Source: Afifella pfennigii DSM 17143 (GTDB lineage: Bacteria > Pseudomonadota > Alphaproteobacteria > Rhizobiales > Afifellaceae). Taken from it: DNA of 54,647 nt. Below the pieces are notes generated by a model. It was not told the DNA's origin. It did no database searches and was given only the letters and a program-made list of their open reading frames with translations. Below, one piece after another: positions 7,127-15,632 of the stretch (position 1 is its first letter; every line of letters starts with the position of its first letter). The translations under genes and the position numbers were made by a program. The stretch spans positions 1 to 54,647 of the forward strand of contig NZ_JHZK01000026.1 in the NCBI RefSeq assembly GCF_000688515.1, given 5' to 3'.

Positions 7127-8578
7127 CTAGCCGAGGCGCATGCCCTGCGGCGCGCGCGGGCAGCGCGGATCGGGATAGTAATGCTTCTGCCAGCCATAGC
7201 TCTTGATGACGTCGCGCCAGCAGCGGCCGCGATCGGCGTTGCATTCCGCGAAGTACGCGCAGCTCGCGCAAGGACCCTCCGGAACTTCCGGCTGCGGCGG
7301 ATGCAGCAGCCCGCGCGCCGGCGGCGAGTTCCACATCTCCATCACCGATTGCCGCCTTAAATCGCCGATGATGAAGGCCGGATGGTCGTAAAGCTCCTCG
7401 CAGACGGTGACGCGCCCGTCCGGCAGGATGACGAAACTGTCGCGGTTGGCGGTACAGAAGGCCCGGTGCGTCCATTCCATCTGCCGCTCCTGCGGGTCGG
7501 AGGCCGGCGGCAGGGCTCCGCCGCCCACCGAGATATCCATATGCGGATAGTCCTTGCCAAGCTCGAGCGCCGCCGCTTCCACGCCCGCGATATCGGCCTC
7601 GCGGGCGAAGAGCGCGTCGCGATGGCGAAAGAGCGAGCGGCCATAGGCGGAAAATTGCAGGCGGAAGATATTGCCCATCTCGCCGGCGAAGCGGATGAGC
7701 TCGCGCGCCTTGGCGGCGTTGAAGGGCGTCAGCACGGTGTTGACGCGCACCTTGAGCCCGGCCTCGCGCAGATGGTGCAGGGCTCGAAAGGCCTTGGCGT
7801 GGTAGCCCTCGACGCCGACCATGAAATCGAGCGTTTCAGGATCGACGCAATCGAGACTGAACTGGACGACCTCCACGCCGATCTCGCGCAGCCGTCGCGC
7901 CTTGGCCGGTCCGGCGCCTATCTTGGTCGGGATATCGGCCACCATGCCATTGGCGTAGACGCTCTCGATGATCCTGAAGATGCCCGGCCGCGCCAGCGCG
8001 TCGCCGCCGGAGAACTGCACGCATTCCACGCCGAGGCCGGCGAGCTCGACGACGATTTCCTCCACCCGCTCCACGGCAAGCAGGTTACTCTCGCAGCTCT
8101 TGCGCACCTTGGCATAGCAATAGACGCAATCCTGCGGGCAATAGAGCGTCGTCAGGAAATAGACGTTGTAGGGAAAGCGCAGCCGCCGCTCCTTCAAATT
8201 CACCTGGCGCGCATCGATGACGAAATCGGCCGGGTCGTAGGCGTGCGCCTCAGGAATCGGCGTCTCGCTGAGGCGGAAGATGTCCTCCCTCGCCCGCTCG
8301 CCGCTCAGGTAGAAATCGAGCAGCGACTGCACCTCCTCTTCCGCGGAGGCAACGTCGCGGTCGGTGAGTTCCGCCCACAGACGCGCAACCTCGCCGACGG
8401 TGCACCTTCCGTCGAAAAGAGAAAGGACGATGGCTTCGGCAGGCGGCAGCCGGCGGCAGATATAGCTGCGCGTCGTCAGCGGCTGCGGCCGGGTGATGAG
8501 CACCGCCCGGTCGAGATCGTTCTTGAGCCTCAGGCCGGGATGAAGGGCGCCGTAAAGATGCGAAGGAACCGCGGACAT
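7127..8578 (-). CDS. Radical SAM/SPASM protein with PqqD-like N-terminal domain, putative peptide maturase
   Basis: The 483-residue product has three parts. Residues about 15-95 resemble a PqqD-like recognition domain. The radical SAM core carries Cys147-X3-Cys151-X2-Cys154 (CPQDCVYCYA) and a GGD motif at 191-193. The C-terminal SPASM region has Cys375, Cys393 (ILPDGRVTVC), Cys437, Cys440, Cys446, Cys453 and Cys473 for auxiliary Fe-S clusters. The start at 8578 follows AAGGAGA by 6 bp; the longer frame to 8713 lacks a good site. The next gene upstream encodes a small Cys-rich peptide, so modification of that peptide is the simplest inference. I do not assign a named subfamily. Confidence 0.88.
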   Translation of the reverse strand: MSAVPSHLYGALHPGLRLKNDLDRAVLITRPQPLTTRSYICRRLPPAEAIVLSLFDGRCTVGEVARLWAELTDRDVASAEEEVQSLLDFYLSGERAREDIFRLSETPIPEAHAYDPADFVIDARQVNLKERRLRFPYNVYFLTTLYCPQDCVYCYAKVRKSCESNLLAVERVEEIVVELAGLGVECVQFSGGDALARPGIFRIIESVYANGMVADIPTKIGAGPAKARRLREIGVEVVQFSLDCVDPETLDFMVGVEGYHAKAFRALHHLREAGLKVRVNTVLTPFNAAKARELIRFAGEMGNIFRLQFSAYGRSLFRHRDALFAREADIAGVEAAALELGKDYPHMDISVGGGALPPASDPQERQMEWTHRAFCTANRDSFVILPDGRVTVCEELYDHPAFIIGDLRRQSVMEMWNSPPARGLLHPPQPEVPEGPCASCAYFAECNADRGRCWRDVIKSYGWQKHYYPDPRCPRAPQGMRLG

Positions 8579-8663
8579 GCTCGGTCTCCTTGGAAGGCGG
8601 CAGGGCAGAGCGATCGGAAGGTCGGCCCGGCCAGCGAGTTGCCCGCCGGCCGGGTCGGCCGTC

Positions 8664-8861
8664 TCAGGCGGCAGCCAGCCGATTGGCCGTGCCGGACGAG
8701 CAACAGGCGGCACAGCCGCTGAAGCAAGCTTCGTTGCAAGTCATCAATGCCGCGTCGATGAAGCGGTCGATGAAAAGCTCATCGATCTGCGCCTCCTTCA
8801 GGGCGCCTTTCAGCGCCTTTACCTTCGCGTCGTCTAGGACGAACTTCTTCTCTTGAGCCAT
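8664..8861 (-). CDS. Cys-rich small peptide, putative RiPP precursor
   Basis: The 65-residue peptide starts at ATG 8861, with GGAGG five bases upstream. Residues 1-40 are charged and helical-looking with no Cys (a leader-like part). Residues 41-65 contain Cys42, Cys46, Cys50, Cys53 and Cys54 (C-X3-C-X3-C-X2-C-C), then a Ser/Gly/Ala-rich tail. There is no signal peptide. It lies 85 bp ahead of a radical SAM/SPASM gene, the usual layout of thioether-forming RiPP loci. A perfect FNR-type box is 66 bp upstream. The chemistry and the mature product are unknown. It could alternatively be a small metal-binding protein. Confidence 0.75.
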   Translation of the reverse strand: MAQEKKFVLDDAKVKALKGALKEAQIDELFIDRFIDAALMTCNEACFSGCAACCSSGTANRLAAA

Positions 8862-8920
8862 AGGAACCTCCGTCAAGAGTCATGGCCGCAAAAGTATTTC
8901 CGAAAAAGCAATCTACTGTA

Positions 8921-8934
8921 TTGATGCAAATCAA
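8921..8934 (-). promoter_or_regulatory. Perfect FNR/FixK-type box
   Basis: The sequence TTGAT-GCAA-ATCAA matches the Fnr-family consensus TTGAT-N4-ATCAA in all ten arm positions. The dyad centre is 66.5 bp upstream of the peptide start at 8861. With the usual -41.5 spacing the transcript would begin near 8886, and a -10-like TACTTT lies at 8891-8896 on the minus strand. It predicts induction under low oxygen. Confidence 0.75.
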
Positions 8935-8974
8935 AGATGCGCAGAAATGCGAAATGCTGCATCGTCAAAGATGC
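8931..8974. repeat. Direct repeats in an AT-rich promoter region
   Basis: TCAAAGATGC occurs at 8931-8940 and again at 8965-8974, with AATGC/GATGC variants between. The stretch 8880-9070 is clearly richer in A and T than its surroundings and has no gene. Apart from the FNR box and these repeats I see nothing definite in it. Confidence 0.5.
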
Positions 8975-9071
8975 ACAACACTTACATAATTAGCCTTCGA
9001 CCACCGGGAAACCTCTTCGATTAGTATGAACAAATTGCACAAAATAATACATTTATCGGCTCTTCGACTTG

Positions 9072-9851
9072 CTACATCGCCGTCCAGCCGCCGTCGATGG
9101 AAATCGGCACGCCGGTGATCTGCGCCGCCGCGTCGGAGCACAGGAACAGTGTCATCGCGGCGACATCGCTCACCTTGACGAATTCTTTCGTCGGCTGGCG
9201 CTCCAGCATGACCTCGCGGATCACCGTCTCGCGGTCCATGGCATGCGCCTTCATCTGGTCGGCGATCTGGCCCTCAACCAGCGGCGTCTTCACATAGGCC
9301 GGACAGATGGCGTTGCAGGTGACGCCGGCTTCCGCCAGCTCCAGCGCCACGGTCTTGGTCAGGCCCAAGACACCGTGCTTGGCCGAGACATAGGCGCTCT
9401 TATAGGGCGAGGCGGTGAGCCCGTGGGCGGAGGCGATGTTGACGATGCGCCCCCAACCGGCCTGACGCATGGCCGGCACCGCGGCGGCAATGGTGAAGAA
9501 GGCGGAGGAAAGGTTGATGGCGATGATGGCGTACCATTTCTCGGCCGGGAAATCCTCCACCCGCGCCACGTGCTGCACGCCGGCATTGTTGACGAGCACC
9601 TGGACCGGGCCGATTTCCGCCGCCGTCTCGATGAGCCGCCGGCAATCCTCCTGCCGCGACATGTCGGCGGCGACGTAGCGCGCCGTCACCCCGTGTTCCG
9701 CTGCCAGCCGCTCGGCGATCGCGTGGTCCTCGGCGCGGTCGGTGAAGGAGTTGATGACGATATCGGCGCCTTCGGCGGCCAGCGCCTCGGCGATACCGAG
9801 CCCGATGCCCGATGTGGAGCCGGTCACGACGGCGGTCTTGCCCTTCAGCAT
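9072..9851 (-). CDS. bdhA: 3-hydroxybutyrate dehydrogenase (SDR family)
   Basis: This 259-residue short-chain dehydrogenase oxidises (R)-3-hydroxybutyrate to acetoacetate with NAD+, as in turnover of polyhydroxybutyrate. It shows the Rossmann glycine motif TGSTSGIGLGIAE (residues about 10-22), the NNAG motif, and the catalytic Ser with Y-V-S-A-K (YxxxK). The C terminus VPISIDGGWTAM is typical of the enzyme. The length equals the family norm. It is a single gene; its upstream region (9852-10156) contains dispersed palindromes. Confidence 0.92.
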   Translation of the reverse strand: MLKGKTAVVTGSTSGIGLGIAEALAAEGADIVINSFTDRAEDHAIAERLAAEHGVTARYVAADMSRQEDCRRLIETAAEIGPVQVLVNNAGVQHVARVEDFPAEKWYAIIAINLSSAFFTIAAAVPAMRQAGWGRIVNIASAHGLTASPYKSAYVSAKHGVLGLTKTVALELAEAGVTCNAICPAYVKTPLVEGQIADQMKAHAMDRETVIREVMLERQPTKEFVKVSDVAAMTLFLCSDAAAQITGVPISIDGGWTAM

Positions 9852-9940
9852 TCTTCACATCTCCAAAAATGGGTTCCTCGCGCAAGTAATTGCGCCAAGG
9901 CGCGCCGGTTTCCAAGGGATTTGCGCCGCGTTCACGGCGG

Positions 9941-9982
9941 TCGTCATGCCAAGGCTCGACCTTGGCATCCGTGCCGTTCCGC
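9941..9982. repeat. Dispersed imperfect palindrome, type A (second copy)
   Basis: TGCCAAGG and CCTTGGCA form inverted arms, followed by GTGCCGTTCCGC. It matches 390-432 closely, including the tail beyond the palindrome. It lies in the roughly 300-bp non-coding stretch between bdhA and ku. Confidence 0.6.
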
Positions 9983-10049
9983 GAGCGCCAAGGGCGGCCC
10001 CGGCGGGCGGCCTTGCTTATCAGGGCGTCGTGCCACACGGAGCAATGGA

Positions 10050-10070
10050 TGGCCGGGCCAAGCCCGGCCA
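10050..10070. repeat. Dispersed palindrome, type B
   Basis: TGGCCGGGC and GCCCGGCCA are perfect 9-bp inverted arms with a 3-base loop. Fragments of the same element flank both IS copies (318-345 and 54449-54466). Such palindromes are common in Rhizobiales intergenic DNA. Confidence 0.6.
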
Positions 10071-10156
10071 GGACGACACCAGATGGCGGGCCGGGCTTTG
10101 GAACAAGGAGCCGGCGTTCAAGATTATCGATTCACGTCAGTAGCTTGAGTCGCAAC

Positions 10157-11038
10157 ATGCCCGCCGCCCGCCCCGTCTGGAAAGGCCAGCTCCGCCTCTC
10201 CCCCGTCTCCATCCCGGTGGAGCTTTATTCGGCGACGAAGAGCTCCTCCAAGATCTCCTTCCGGCAAATCCACGAGCCCTCGGGCAAGCCGGTCCGCTAC
10301 GAAAAGGTCGTCCCCGGCGTCGGGCCGGTGGACAGGGACGAAATCCTGAAGGGCTTCGAATACGAGAAGGGCAGTTACGTCCTCCTCTCCGAGGACGAGG
10401 TGGAGGAGGTCAAGCTTGAGACCAAGAAGACGCTGGAGCTGACGCAATTCGTCGGCGCGTGCGAGATCGACCCGATCTATTTCCACAAGCCCTATTACCT
10501 GGTGCCGCAGGACGAACTCGCCGAGGACGCCTTTCGCGTCCTGCGCGACGCGCTGCGCCAGAGCGAGAAGGTCGGGCTCGGCCAGCTTGCCCTGCGCGGC
10601 AAGGAATACCTCGTCGCCATCAAGCCCTGCGGCACGGGCTTGCTGCTGGAGACGCTGCACTACGAGGACGAAATCCGCAAATCCGATCCCTTCTTCTCTG
10701 AGGTGAGCGGCAAGAAGGCGGACAAGGACCTCCTCGGCGTCGCCACCGAGCTCATCGAGAAGAAGACGGCGCCCTTCGATGCCGGCATCTTCAAGGACCA
10801 TTACGCCGAGGCGCTGCGCCAACTCATCGACGCCAAGCTGAAGAAGAAGCGTCCGAACGTGGTGGAGACGGAAGAGGAAGCGCCGCGCGGGCGCGGCGGC
10901 GACAACGTCGTCGACCTGATGTCGGCGTTGAAGCAAAGCCTGGAGAAGAGCGAGGGCGGCAGGAAGAAGCGCAGCGCCTCCGGCGGCAAGTCCGCCTCGC
11001 GCCGTTCCGGCAATGGCCGTCAGCGCAAATCGGCCTGA
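10157..11038 (+). CDS. ku: Ku protein (non-homologous end joining)
   Basis: The 293-residue protein begins MPAARPVWKGQLRLSPVSIP, the characteristic bacterial Ku N terminus, and keeps the ring-forming core through VDLMSALKQSL. The C-terminal 40 residues are rich in Lys, Arg, Ser and Gly, as in Ku proteins that use a basic tail for DNA binding. Ku binds broken DNA ends and recruits LigD, which follows 12 bp downstream. The frame stays open upstream to 9890, but that part translates repeat DNA, so I start at ATG 10157. Confidence 0.93.
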   Translation: MPAARPVWKGQLRLSPVSIPVELYSATKSSSKISFRQIHEPSGKPVRYEKVVPGVGPVDRDEILKGFEYEKGSYVLLSEDEVEEVKLETKKTLELTQFVGACEIDPIYFHKPYYLVPQDELAEDAFRVLRDALRQSEKVGLGQLALRGKEYLVAIKPCGTGLLLETLHYEDEIRKSDPFFSEVSGKKADKDLLGVATELIEKKTAPFDAGIFKDHYAEALRQLIDAKLKKKRPNVVETEEEAPRGRGGDNVVDLMSALKQSLEKSEGGRKKRSASGGKSASRRSGNGRQRKSA

Positions 11039-11050
11039 GGGCTTGCGGCA

Positions 11051-13606
11051 ATGGCAACCGCCGACCTCCTGAAAACCTATCGGCAGAAGCGCGACTTCGC
11101 CCGGACCTCCGAGCCTTCCGGCAAGGCGGCCAGCGGCGATGGTCGCGCCTTCGTGGTGCAGAAGCACGATGCGAGCCGCCTGCATTACGATTTCCGCCTG
11201 GAGCTGGACGGTGTCTTGAAGAGCTGGGCCGTCACCAGGGGGCCGAGCCTCGACCCCGGTGAGAAGCGGCTTGCCGTGCGCACCGAGGACCATCCGCTGG
11301 ACTATGCCGATTTCGAGGGCACCATCCCCGAAGGCGAATATGGCGGCGGCACGGTGATGCTGTGGGATACCGGGACCTGGGAGCCGCTGCACGACCCGCA
11401 GAAAGGCCTTGCGGAGGGAAAGCTGCATTTCCGCCTCCATGGCGAGCGCATGAAGGGCGGCTGGGCGCTGGTCAGGATGCGCCCGCGCGGCAGGGAGAAG
11501 CGCGAGAACTGGCTTCTCATCAAGGAGCGGGACGAGACGGCCGACGAGGCCGACAAGCTTCTGGAGAAGAACGTCGTCAGCATCGCCACCGGCCGGTCGA
11601 TGCGGGAGATCGCCGAGGCCGCGCCGGCGCGCAAGGCCGCGCGCAACAAGACGGCCGCCGAGGGCAGGCGCAAGCAAGCCAAGCCCGGCAAGGCGCCGAA
11701 ATTCCGCGCCCCGCAGCTTGCCACCCTGGTCGATAGCGTGCCGGAGGGTGCCGGCTGGGTGCACGAGATGAAATATGACGGCTACCGCCTCCTCGTCGCG
11801 CTCGGCGAAGGCGGGCCGCGCTTCTACACCCGCTCCGGCCAGGACTGGACCGAGAAGCTGGCGAAGCTCGCCGCCGCCTTCGCGCCGCTTCACGGCATCT
11901 CGGCGCTGATCGACGGCGAGCTCGTCGCCTTCAACGATCGCGGCCGGACGGATTTCTCCTGCCTGCAGCAGGCGCTCGGCGAGGGCGGCGAGACGGCCTT
12001 CTTCGCTTTCGACCTCTTGCAGGTCGAAAGCGAGGACATCACCGGCGAGACCTTGCTGGAGCGCAAGCAGAAGCTTCGTGAGCTTCTGAAGAAGCTGCCG
12101 AAGAGTTCGCCCATCCAGTTCTCCGAGCATGTGCGCGGCAAGGGCGAGAAGGTTCTCGCCGCGATCTGCGAAGGCGGTCACGAAGGCATCATCGCCAAGA
12201 AGGCACTCGCGCCCTATCGCTCGCGCCGCACCCGCACCTGGCTGAAGATCAAATGCGTGAAACAGCAGGAATTCGTCGTCGGCGGCTGGTCGCCGTCGGA
12301 CAGGCGCGCCGGCTTCTCCTCGCTTCTCCTCGGCACCTATGAGAACGGCGAGCTCGTCTATCGCGGCCGCGTCGGCACCGGCTTTAGCGCGGACGATCTT
12401 GCGCGGCTTTCCGCCCGGCTGAAGAAGCTGGAGCGCAAGACCTCCCCCTTCGTCGACGTGCCGCGGCAAGCGCGCAAGGGCGCGCATTGGGTGAGGCCGG
12501 ATCTTGTCGCCGAAATCGCCTTTACCGAGTTCACCGGCGATATGATCCTGCGCCATCCATCCTTCCTCGGCCTGCGTCAGGACAAGGCGGCGAGCGAGGT
12601 CAGCCTGGAGGAGCCCATGCCGGCCCCAAAGAGCGAGAGCGCTTCCAAGCCGTCGAAAGGCGGCCGCAAGGGCGGCAAGCCGGCCTCTGGCTCCGGCAAG
12701 GAAGGCGCGGCGACTGAGATCGCCGGCGTGCGGCTTTCCTCGCCGGACCGCATCGTCTTTCCCGGCCAGGGCCTGACCAAGCGGGCGCTCGCCGAATATT
12801 ATCTCAAGGTCGCCGATGCGATGCTGCCGACCATCGCCGAGCGGCCCTTGAGCCTGGTGCGCTGCCCGCAGGGACGTGAGGGGGAGTGCTTCTTCCAGAA
12901 GCACGATTCCGGCGGTTTCCCGGCCGAGATGAAGCGCCTCGCCATCACCGAGAGCTCCGGCGAGAAAGCCAGCTATTTCTACATCGACGATGCCGCCGGG
13001 CTGATCGCGGCGGTGCAGATGGGCGTCAGGGAGTTCCATATCTGGGGCGCGCGCATCGACGCCATCGAGAAGCCGGAACGGCTCATCTTCGACCTCGACC
13101 CCGACGAGGGGCTCGGTTTTTCCGACGTCAAGCGGGCAGCCTTCCATCTGCGCGAGCGGCTCGCCGAGCTCGGCCTGGAAAGCTTTCCCCTTCTGACCGG
13201 CGGCAAGGGCGTGCATGTCGTCGCCCCGCTCGTGCGCCGGCGCGAATGGCCCGAGGTGAAGGCCTTCTGCAAGGCGTTCGCCGTCAAGCTGGCCGCAGAG
13301 GCGCCGGACAGATACGTCGCCACCATGTCGAAGGCGAAGCGCAAGGGGCGCATCTTCATCGACTATCTGCGCAACGAGCGCGGCTCCACCGCGATTGCGC
13401 CCTTCTCCACCCGCGCTCGGGAGGGCGCGCCGGTGGCGACGCCGCTCGCCTGGGAGGAGCTTTCCGGCGTCAAGGCGGCGGGCAGCTACGACGTGGAGAG
13501 CCTCCTGCGGCGGCTCGGGGCCCTGAAGAGCGCCCCCTGGGAGGGTTATTTCCGGGCGCGCCAGTCGCTGACCAAGGCCATGCTGGAAGCGGTCGGCGCC
13601 GGCTAA
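11051..13606 (+). CDS. ligD: ATP-dependent DNA ligase D (phosphoesterase-ligase-polymerase)
   Basis: The 851-residue multidomain enzyme joins double-strand breaks together with Ku. Domain order is 3'-phosphoesterase (about residues 30-190, with HDASRLHYDFRLE and GEYGGGTVMLWD), ATP-dependent ligase (about 220-530, nucleotidyl Lys in EMKYDGYRLL), and a primase-like polymerase (about 560-851, with LIFDLDPDEGLGF metal-binding Asp residues). The linkers are Lys/Ser/Gly-rich. This order is typical of Pseudomonas and Rhizobiales LigD. Length and motifs suggest an intact enzyme. Confidence 0.95.
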   Translation: MATADLLKTYRQKRDFARTSEPSGKAASGDGRAFVVQKHDASRLHYDFRLELDGVLKSWAVTRGPSLDPGEKRLAVRTEDHPLDYADFEGTIPEGEYGGGTVMLWDTGTWEPLHDPQKGLAEGKLHFRLHGERMKGGWALVRMRPRGREKRENWLLIKERDETADEADKLLEKNVVSIATGRSMREIAEAAPARKAARNKTAAEGRRKQAKPGKAPKFRAPQLATLVDSVPEGAGWVHEMKYDGYRLLVALGEGGPRFYTRSGQDWTEKLAKLAAAFAPLHGISALIDGELVAFNDRGRTDFSCLQQALGEGGETAFFAFDLLQVESEDITGETLLERKQKLRELLKKLPKSSPIQFSEHVRGKGEKVLAAICEGGHEGIIAKKALAPYRSRRTRTWLKIKCVKQQEFVVGGWSPSDRRAGFSSLLLGTYENGELVYRGRVGTGFSADDLARLSARLKKLERKTSPFVDVPRQARKGAHWVRPDLVAEIAFTEFTGDMILRHPSFLGLRQDKAASEVSLEEPMPAPKSESASKPSKGGRKGGKPASGSGKEGAATEIAGVRLSSPDRIVFPGQGLTKRALAEYYLKVADAMLPTIAERPLSLVRCPQGREGECFFQKHDSGGFPAEMKRLAITESSGEKASYFYIDDAAGLIAAVQMGVREFHIWGARIDAIEKPERLIFDLDPDEGLGFSDVKRAAFHLRERLAELGLESFPLLTGGKGVHVVAPLVRRREWPEVKAFCKAFAVKLAAEAPDRYVATMSKAKRKGRIFIDYLRNERGSTAIAPFSTRAREGAPVATPLAWEELSGVKAAGSYDVESLLRRLGALKSAPWEGYFRARQSLTKAMLEAVGAG

Positions 13607-13647
13607 CGCCTCTTGCGCAGAAGCCGCGCTTCCGCCAAGGCCCTTGC

Positions 13648-14526
13648 ATGGGATTTATTCTCAGCATCGATGCGGGCGGCAGCGCCTGCCGCGGCCGGCT
13701 CACCGATCCGGAAGGAAAGGTGCTGGCCAAGGCGAGCGGCGGGCCGGCAAACCCTTCCAGCGACCTTTCCGGCGCGCTTGCCAGTCTGGAGGCGCTGATC
13801 GAAGAGCTTGCCGGCGCGCTCGATCCGCAGCCGCGGCGCGCCGAGATGGTGCTGGCCATCGCTGCTGCCGGGCTTGTCGATGCTTCCCGGCGCGACGCCT
13901 TCCTCGGAGCGCTTAGCGGCTTTGCGCGCCTTGTCGCCATGACCGACGGCTATGCGGCGCTTGTCGGCGCCTCGGGCGGGCGGCCGGCAACGCTGCTGGC
14001 CCTCGGCACCGGCGCCGTCGGACACCGGCTCTTCGCCGACGGCACCTCCATCCAGCGCGACGGCTGGGGGTTTCTGGGCGGCGACCGCGGTTCCGGCGCC
14101 TGGCTGGGAAGGCGGGCGATCGAATTGGCGTTAAGGAGCTTCGACGGGGCGGCGCCGCCGAGCCTCGTGTCGGAGCGCATCATCGCCCGTCTCGGCGGCG
14201 AGGAGGCCCCTATCCTCGCCTGGCTGCTTGCCGCCGGCGCGCGCGACTGCGCTTCCCTCGTTCCGGAGATCGTGGAAGCCGCCGGAGAAGGAGACGAGGC
14301 GGCGCTTGCGCTGCTGGACGCGGCTGGCGAGGAAGTGGCGGCGCTGTTGCGCGCCCTCGGCCCGGAAAGCCGGGAGCCGGTCTATTGCGTCGGCGGGCTG
14401 GCCGGCGTTCTCGGCCCCTTGGTGGAGGCGAAGACCGGCCAGCTTTTCGCCGCGCCGCAAGGCGATGCGCTTCACGGGGCGCGGCTCGTCGCCCTCGGCA
14501 TCGCGCCGCAGGAGCTGCGCGGATGA
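13648..14526 (+). CDS. BadF/BadG-type kinase, probable N-acetylglucosamine kinase
   Basis: This 292-residue member of the ASKHA fold has the phosphate-1 loop LSIDAGGSACRGRLTD at the N terminus, the adenosine/phosphate-2 region LALGTGAVGHRL near residue 115, and GGDRGSGAWLGRRA. It should phosphorylate an amino sugar with ATP, giving GlcNAc-6-phosphate. The assignment rests on its overlap with nagA: its TGA stop shares bases with the nagA ATG (ATGA), so the two are translationally coupled. ATG 13648 is the first start that gives the conserved N terminus. Glucosamine as substrate is possible. Confidence 0.82.
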   Translation: MGFILSIDAGGSACRGRLTDPEGKVLAKASGGPANPSSDLSGALASLEALIEELAGALDPQPRRAEMVLAIAAAGLVDASRRDAFLGALSGFARLVAMTDGYAALVGASGGRPATLLALGTGAVGHRLFADGTSIQRDGWGFLGGDRGSGAWLGRRAIELALRSFDGAAPPSLVSERIIARLGGEEAPILAWLLAAGARDCASLVPEIVEAAGEGDEAALALLDAAGEEVAALLRALGPESREPVYCVGGLAGVLGPLVEAKTGQLFAAPQGDALHGARLVALGIAPQELRG

Positions 14527-15632
14527 GGCTTGAAGGCTCCATCCTGACGCCATCGGGCTGGGTGGCCGGCGCGCTTCTCGTGGAGGGAGAGCGGATCGCG
14601 GCCATTCGCGGCACGCCCCTGGACGGACAGGAGACGACGGCGCCGATCCTCCTGCCCGGCTTCATCGACTGCCATGTCCATGGCGGCGCCGGCGCCGATG
14701 CCATGCAGGGCGAGACGTCGGTGCGGGCGATGGCGCGCTTCCATGCCCGTCACGGCACGGTGGCGCTCTTGCCGACGACGATGACGGCGCCCGTCGCGGA
14801 GGTCGAGGCGGCGCTTGCCGGCATCGCGGCGGTCAGGGCGAGGCCTCGGCCGGGCGAAGCCGCCGTGCTCGGGGCGCATCTGGAAGGCCCCTTCATCAAT
14901 CCAGGCAAGCTCGGAGCGCAGCCGCCGGCAACGCTGCTTCCCGATCCGGCCCTTGCCGCCGACTGGTGCCGGCGCTTCCCCATCCGCGTCGCTACCCTGG
15001 CCCCGGAGATGGCGGGCGGCCTTGCCCTCGTGCGGGAGCTGGCGAAGGCCGGCGTCAAGGCGCAGATCGGCCACAGCCTGGCTTCGGCGGACGAGGCGCG
15101 CGCCGCGCTCGCCGCCGGCGCCGCCGGCTTCACGCATTTGTTCAACGCCATGTCCGGCACCGACCACCGCACGCCGGGCGTCGCCGCGACAGCGTTGGCG
15201 CAAGGCGCGGCGGCGGAGGTGATCTGCGACCTTCATCATGTCGCGCCTGAGATGATCCGCGCGGCGGCACGGGCTATCCCGGGGCTCTACGCGGTTACCG
15301 ATGCGACGGCCGCCGCCGGCATGGCGGACGGGCAGTACCGCCTCGGCGGCCAAGCGATCGTCAAGAGCTGCGGCTGCGTCAGGCTCGCGGGCGACAACAC
15401 GCTTGCCGGCAGCGTCGTGACCATGGACGAGACGCTGCGCCATCTCGTGGGCATCGGCTTCACGCTCCGGCAGGCATCGGCGATGCTCTCGGCCCGGCCC
15501 GCCGCTTATCTCGGCCTTACCCGTCTCGGGGCGCTCCGCGAAGGCGCCGAGGCGAGCCTCGTCGTCCTGAACGAGGAGCTGGCGCTAACCGATGTGCTTT
15601 TGGCGGGCAAGCGCCTGGACCGTTCCGCCTGA
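14523..15632 (+). CDS. nagA: N-acetylglucosamine-6-phosphate deacetylase
   Basis: This 369-residue amidohydrolase converts GlcNAc-6-P to glucosamine-6-P for peptidoglycan recycling or chitin use. It contains PGFIDCHVHGG (metal site), GAHLEGPFINP near residue 120 with the catalytic-domain Glu, the His of KAQIGHSLA, the HLFNAMSG motif, and VTDATAAAG with the catalytic Asp. The start overlaps the kinase stop. The 3' end overlaps the convergent epimerase gene by 48 bp. Confidence 0.92.
   Translation: MRLEGSILTPSGWVAGALLVEGERIAAIRGTPLDGQETTAPILLPGFIDCHVHGGAGADAMQGETSVRAMARFHARHGTVALLPTTMTAPVAEVEAALAGIAAVRARPRPGEAAVLGAHLEGPFINPGKLGAQPPATLLPDPALAADWCRRFPIRVATLAPEMAGGLALVRELAKAGVKAQIGHSLASADEARAALAAGAAGFTHLFNAMSGTDHRTPGVAATALAQGAAAEVICDLHHVAPEMIRAAARAIPGLYAVTDATAAAGMADGQYRLGGQAIVKSCGCVRLAGDNTLAGSVVTMDETLRHLVGIGFTLRQASAMLSARPAAYLGLTRLGALREGAEASLVVLNEELALTDVLLAGKRLDRSA

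Noticed and set aside
7127-8578. Radical SAM gene as NirJ (haem d1 synthesis)
   Set aside because: NirK is a copper enzyme and needs no haem d1. No other haem d1 genes are present, and the small Cys-rich neighbour points to peptide modification.
7127-8861. The pair as PqqA/PqqE or QhpC/QhpD
   Set aside because: The peptide lacks the PqqA Glu/Tyr core, and there are no pqqBCD or quinohaemoprotein amine dehydrogenase genes.
9890-10156. N-terminal extension of Ku
   Set aside because: The extra 89 codons translate dispersed palindromic repeats and lack a ribosome site; the conserved Ku N terminus starts at 10157.
10124-13216. Very long open frame antisense to ligD
   Set aside because: High third-position GC opens antisense frames. 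The plus strand has full Ku and LigD motifs; the antisense translation has none.
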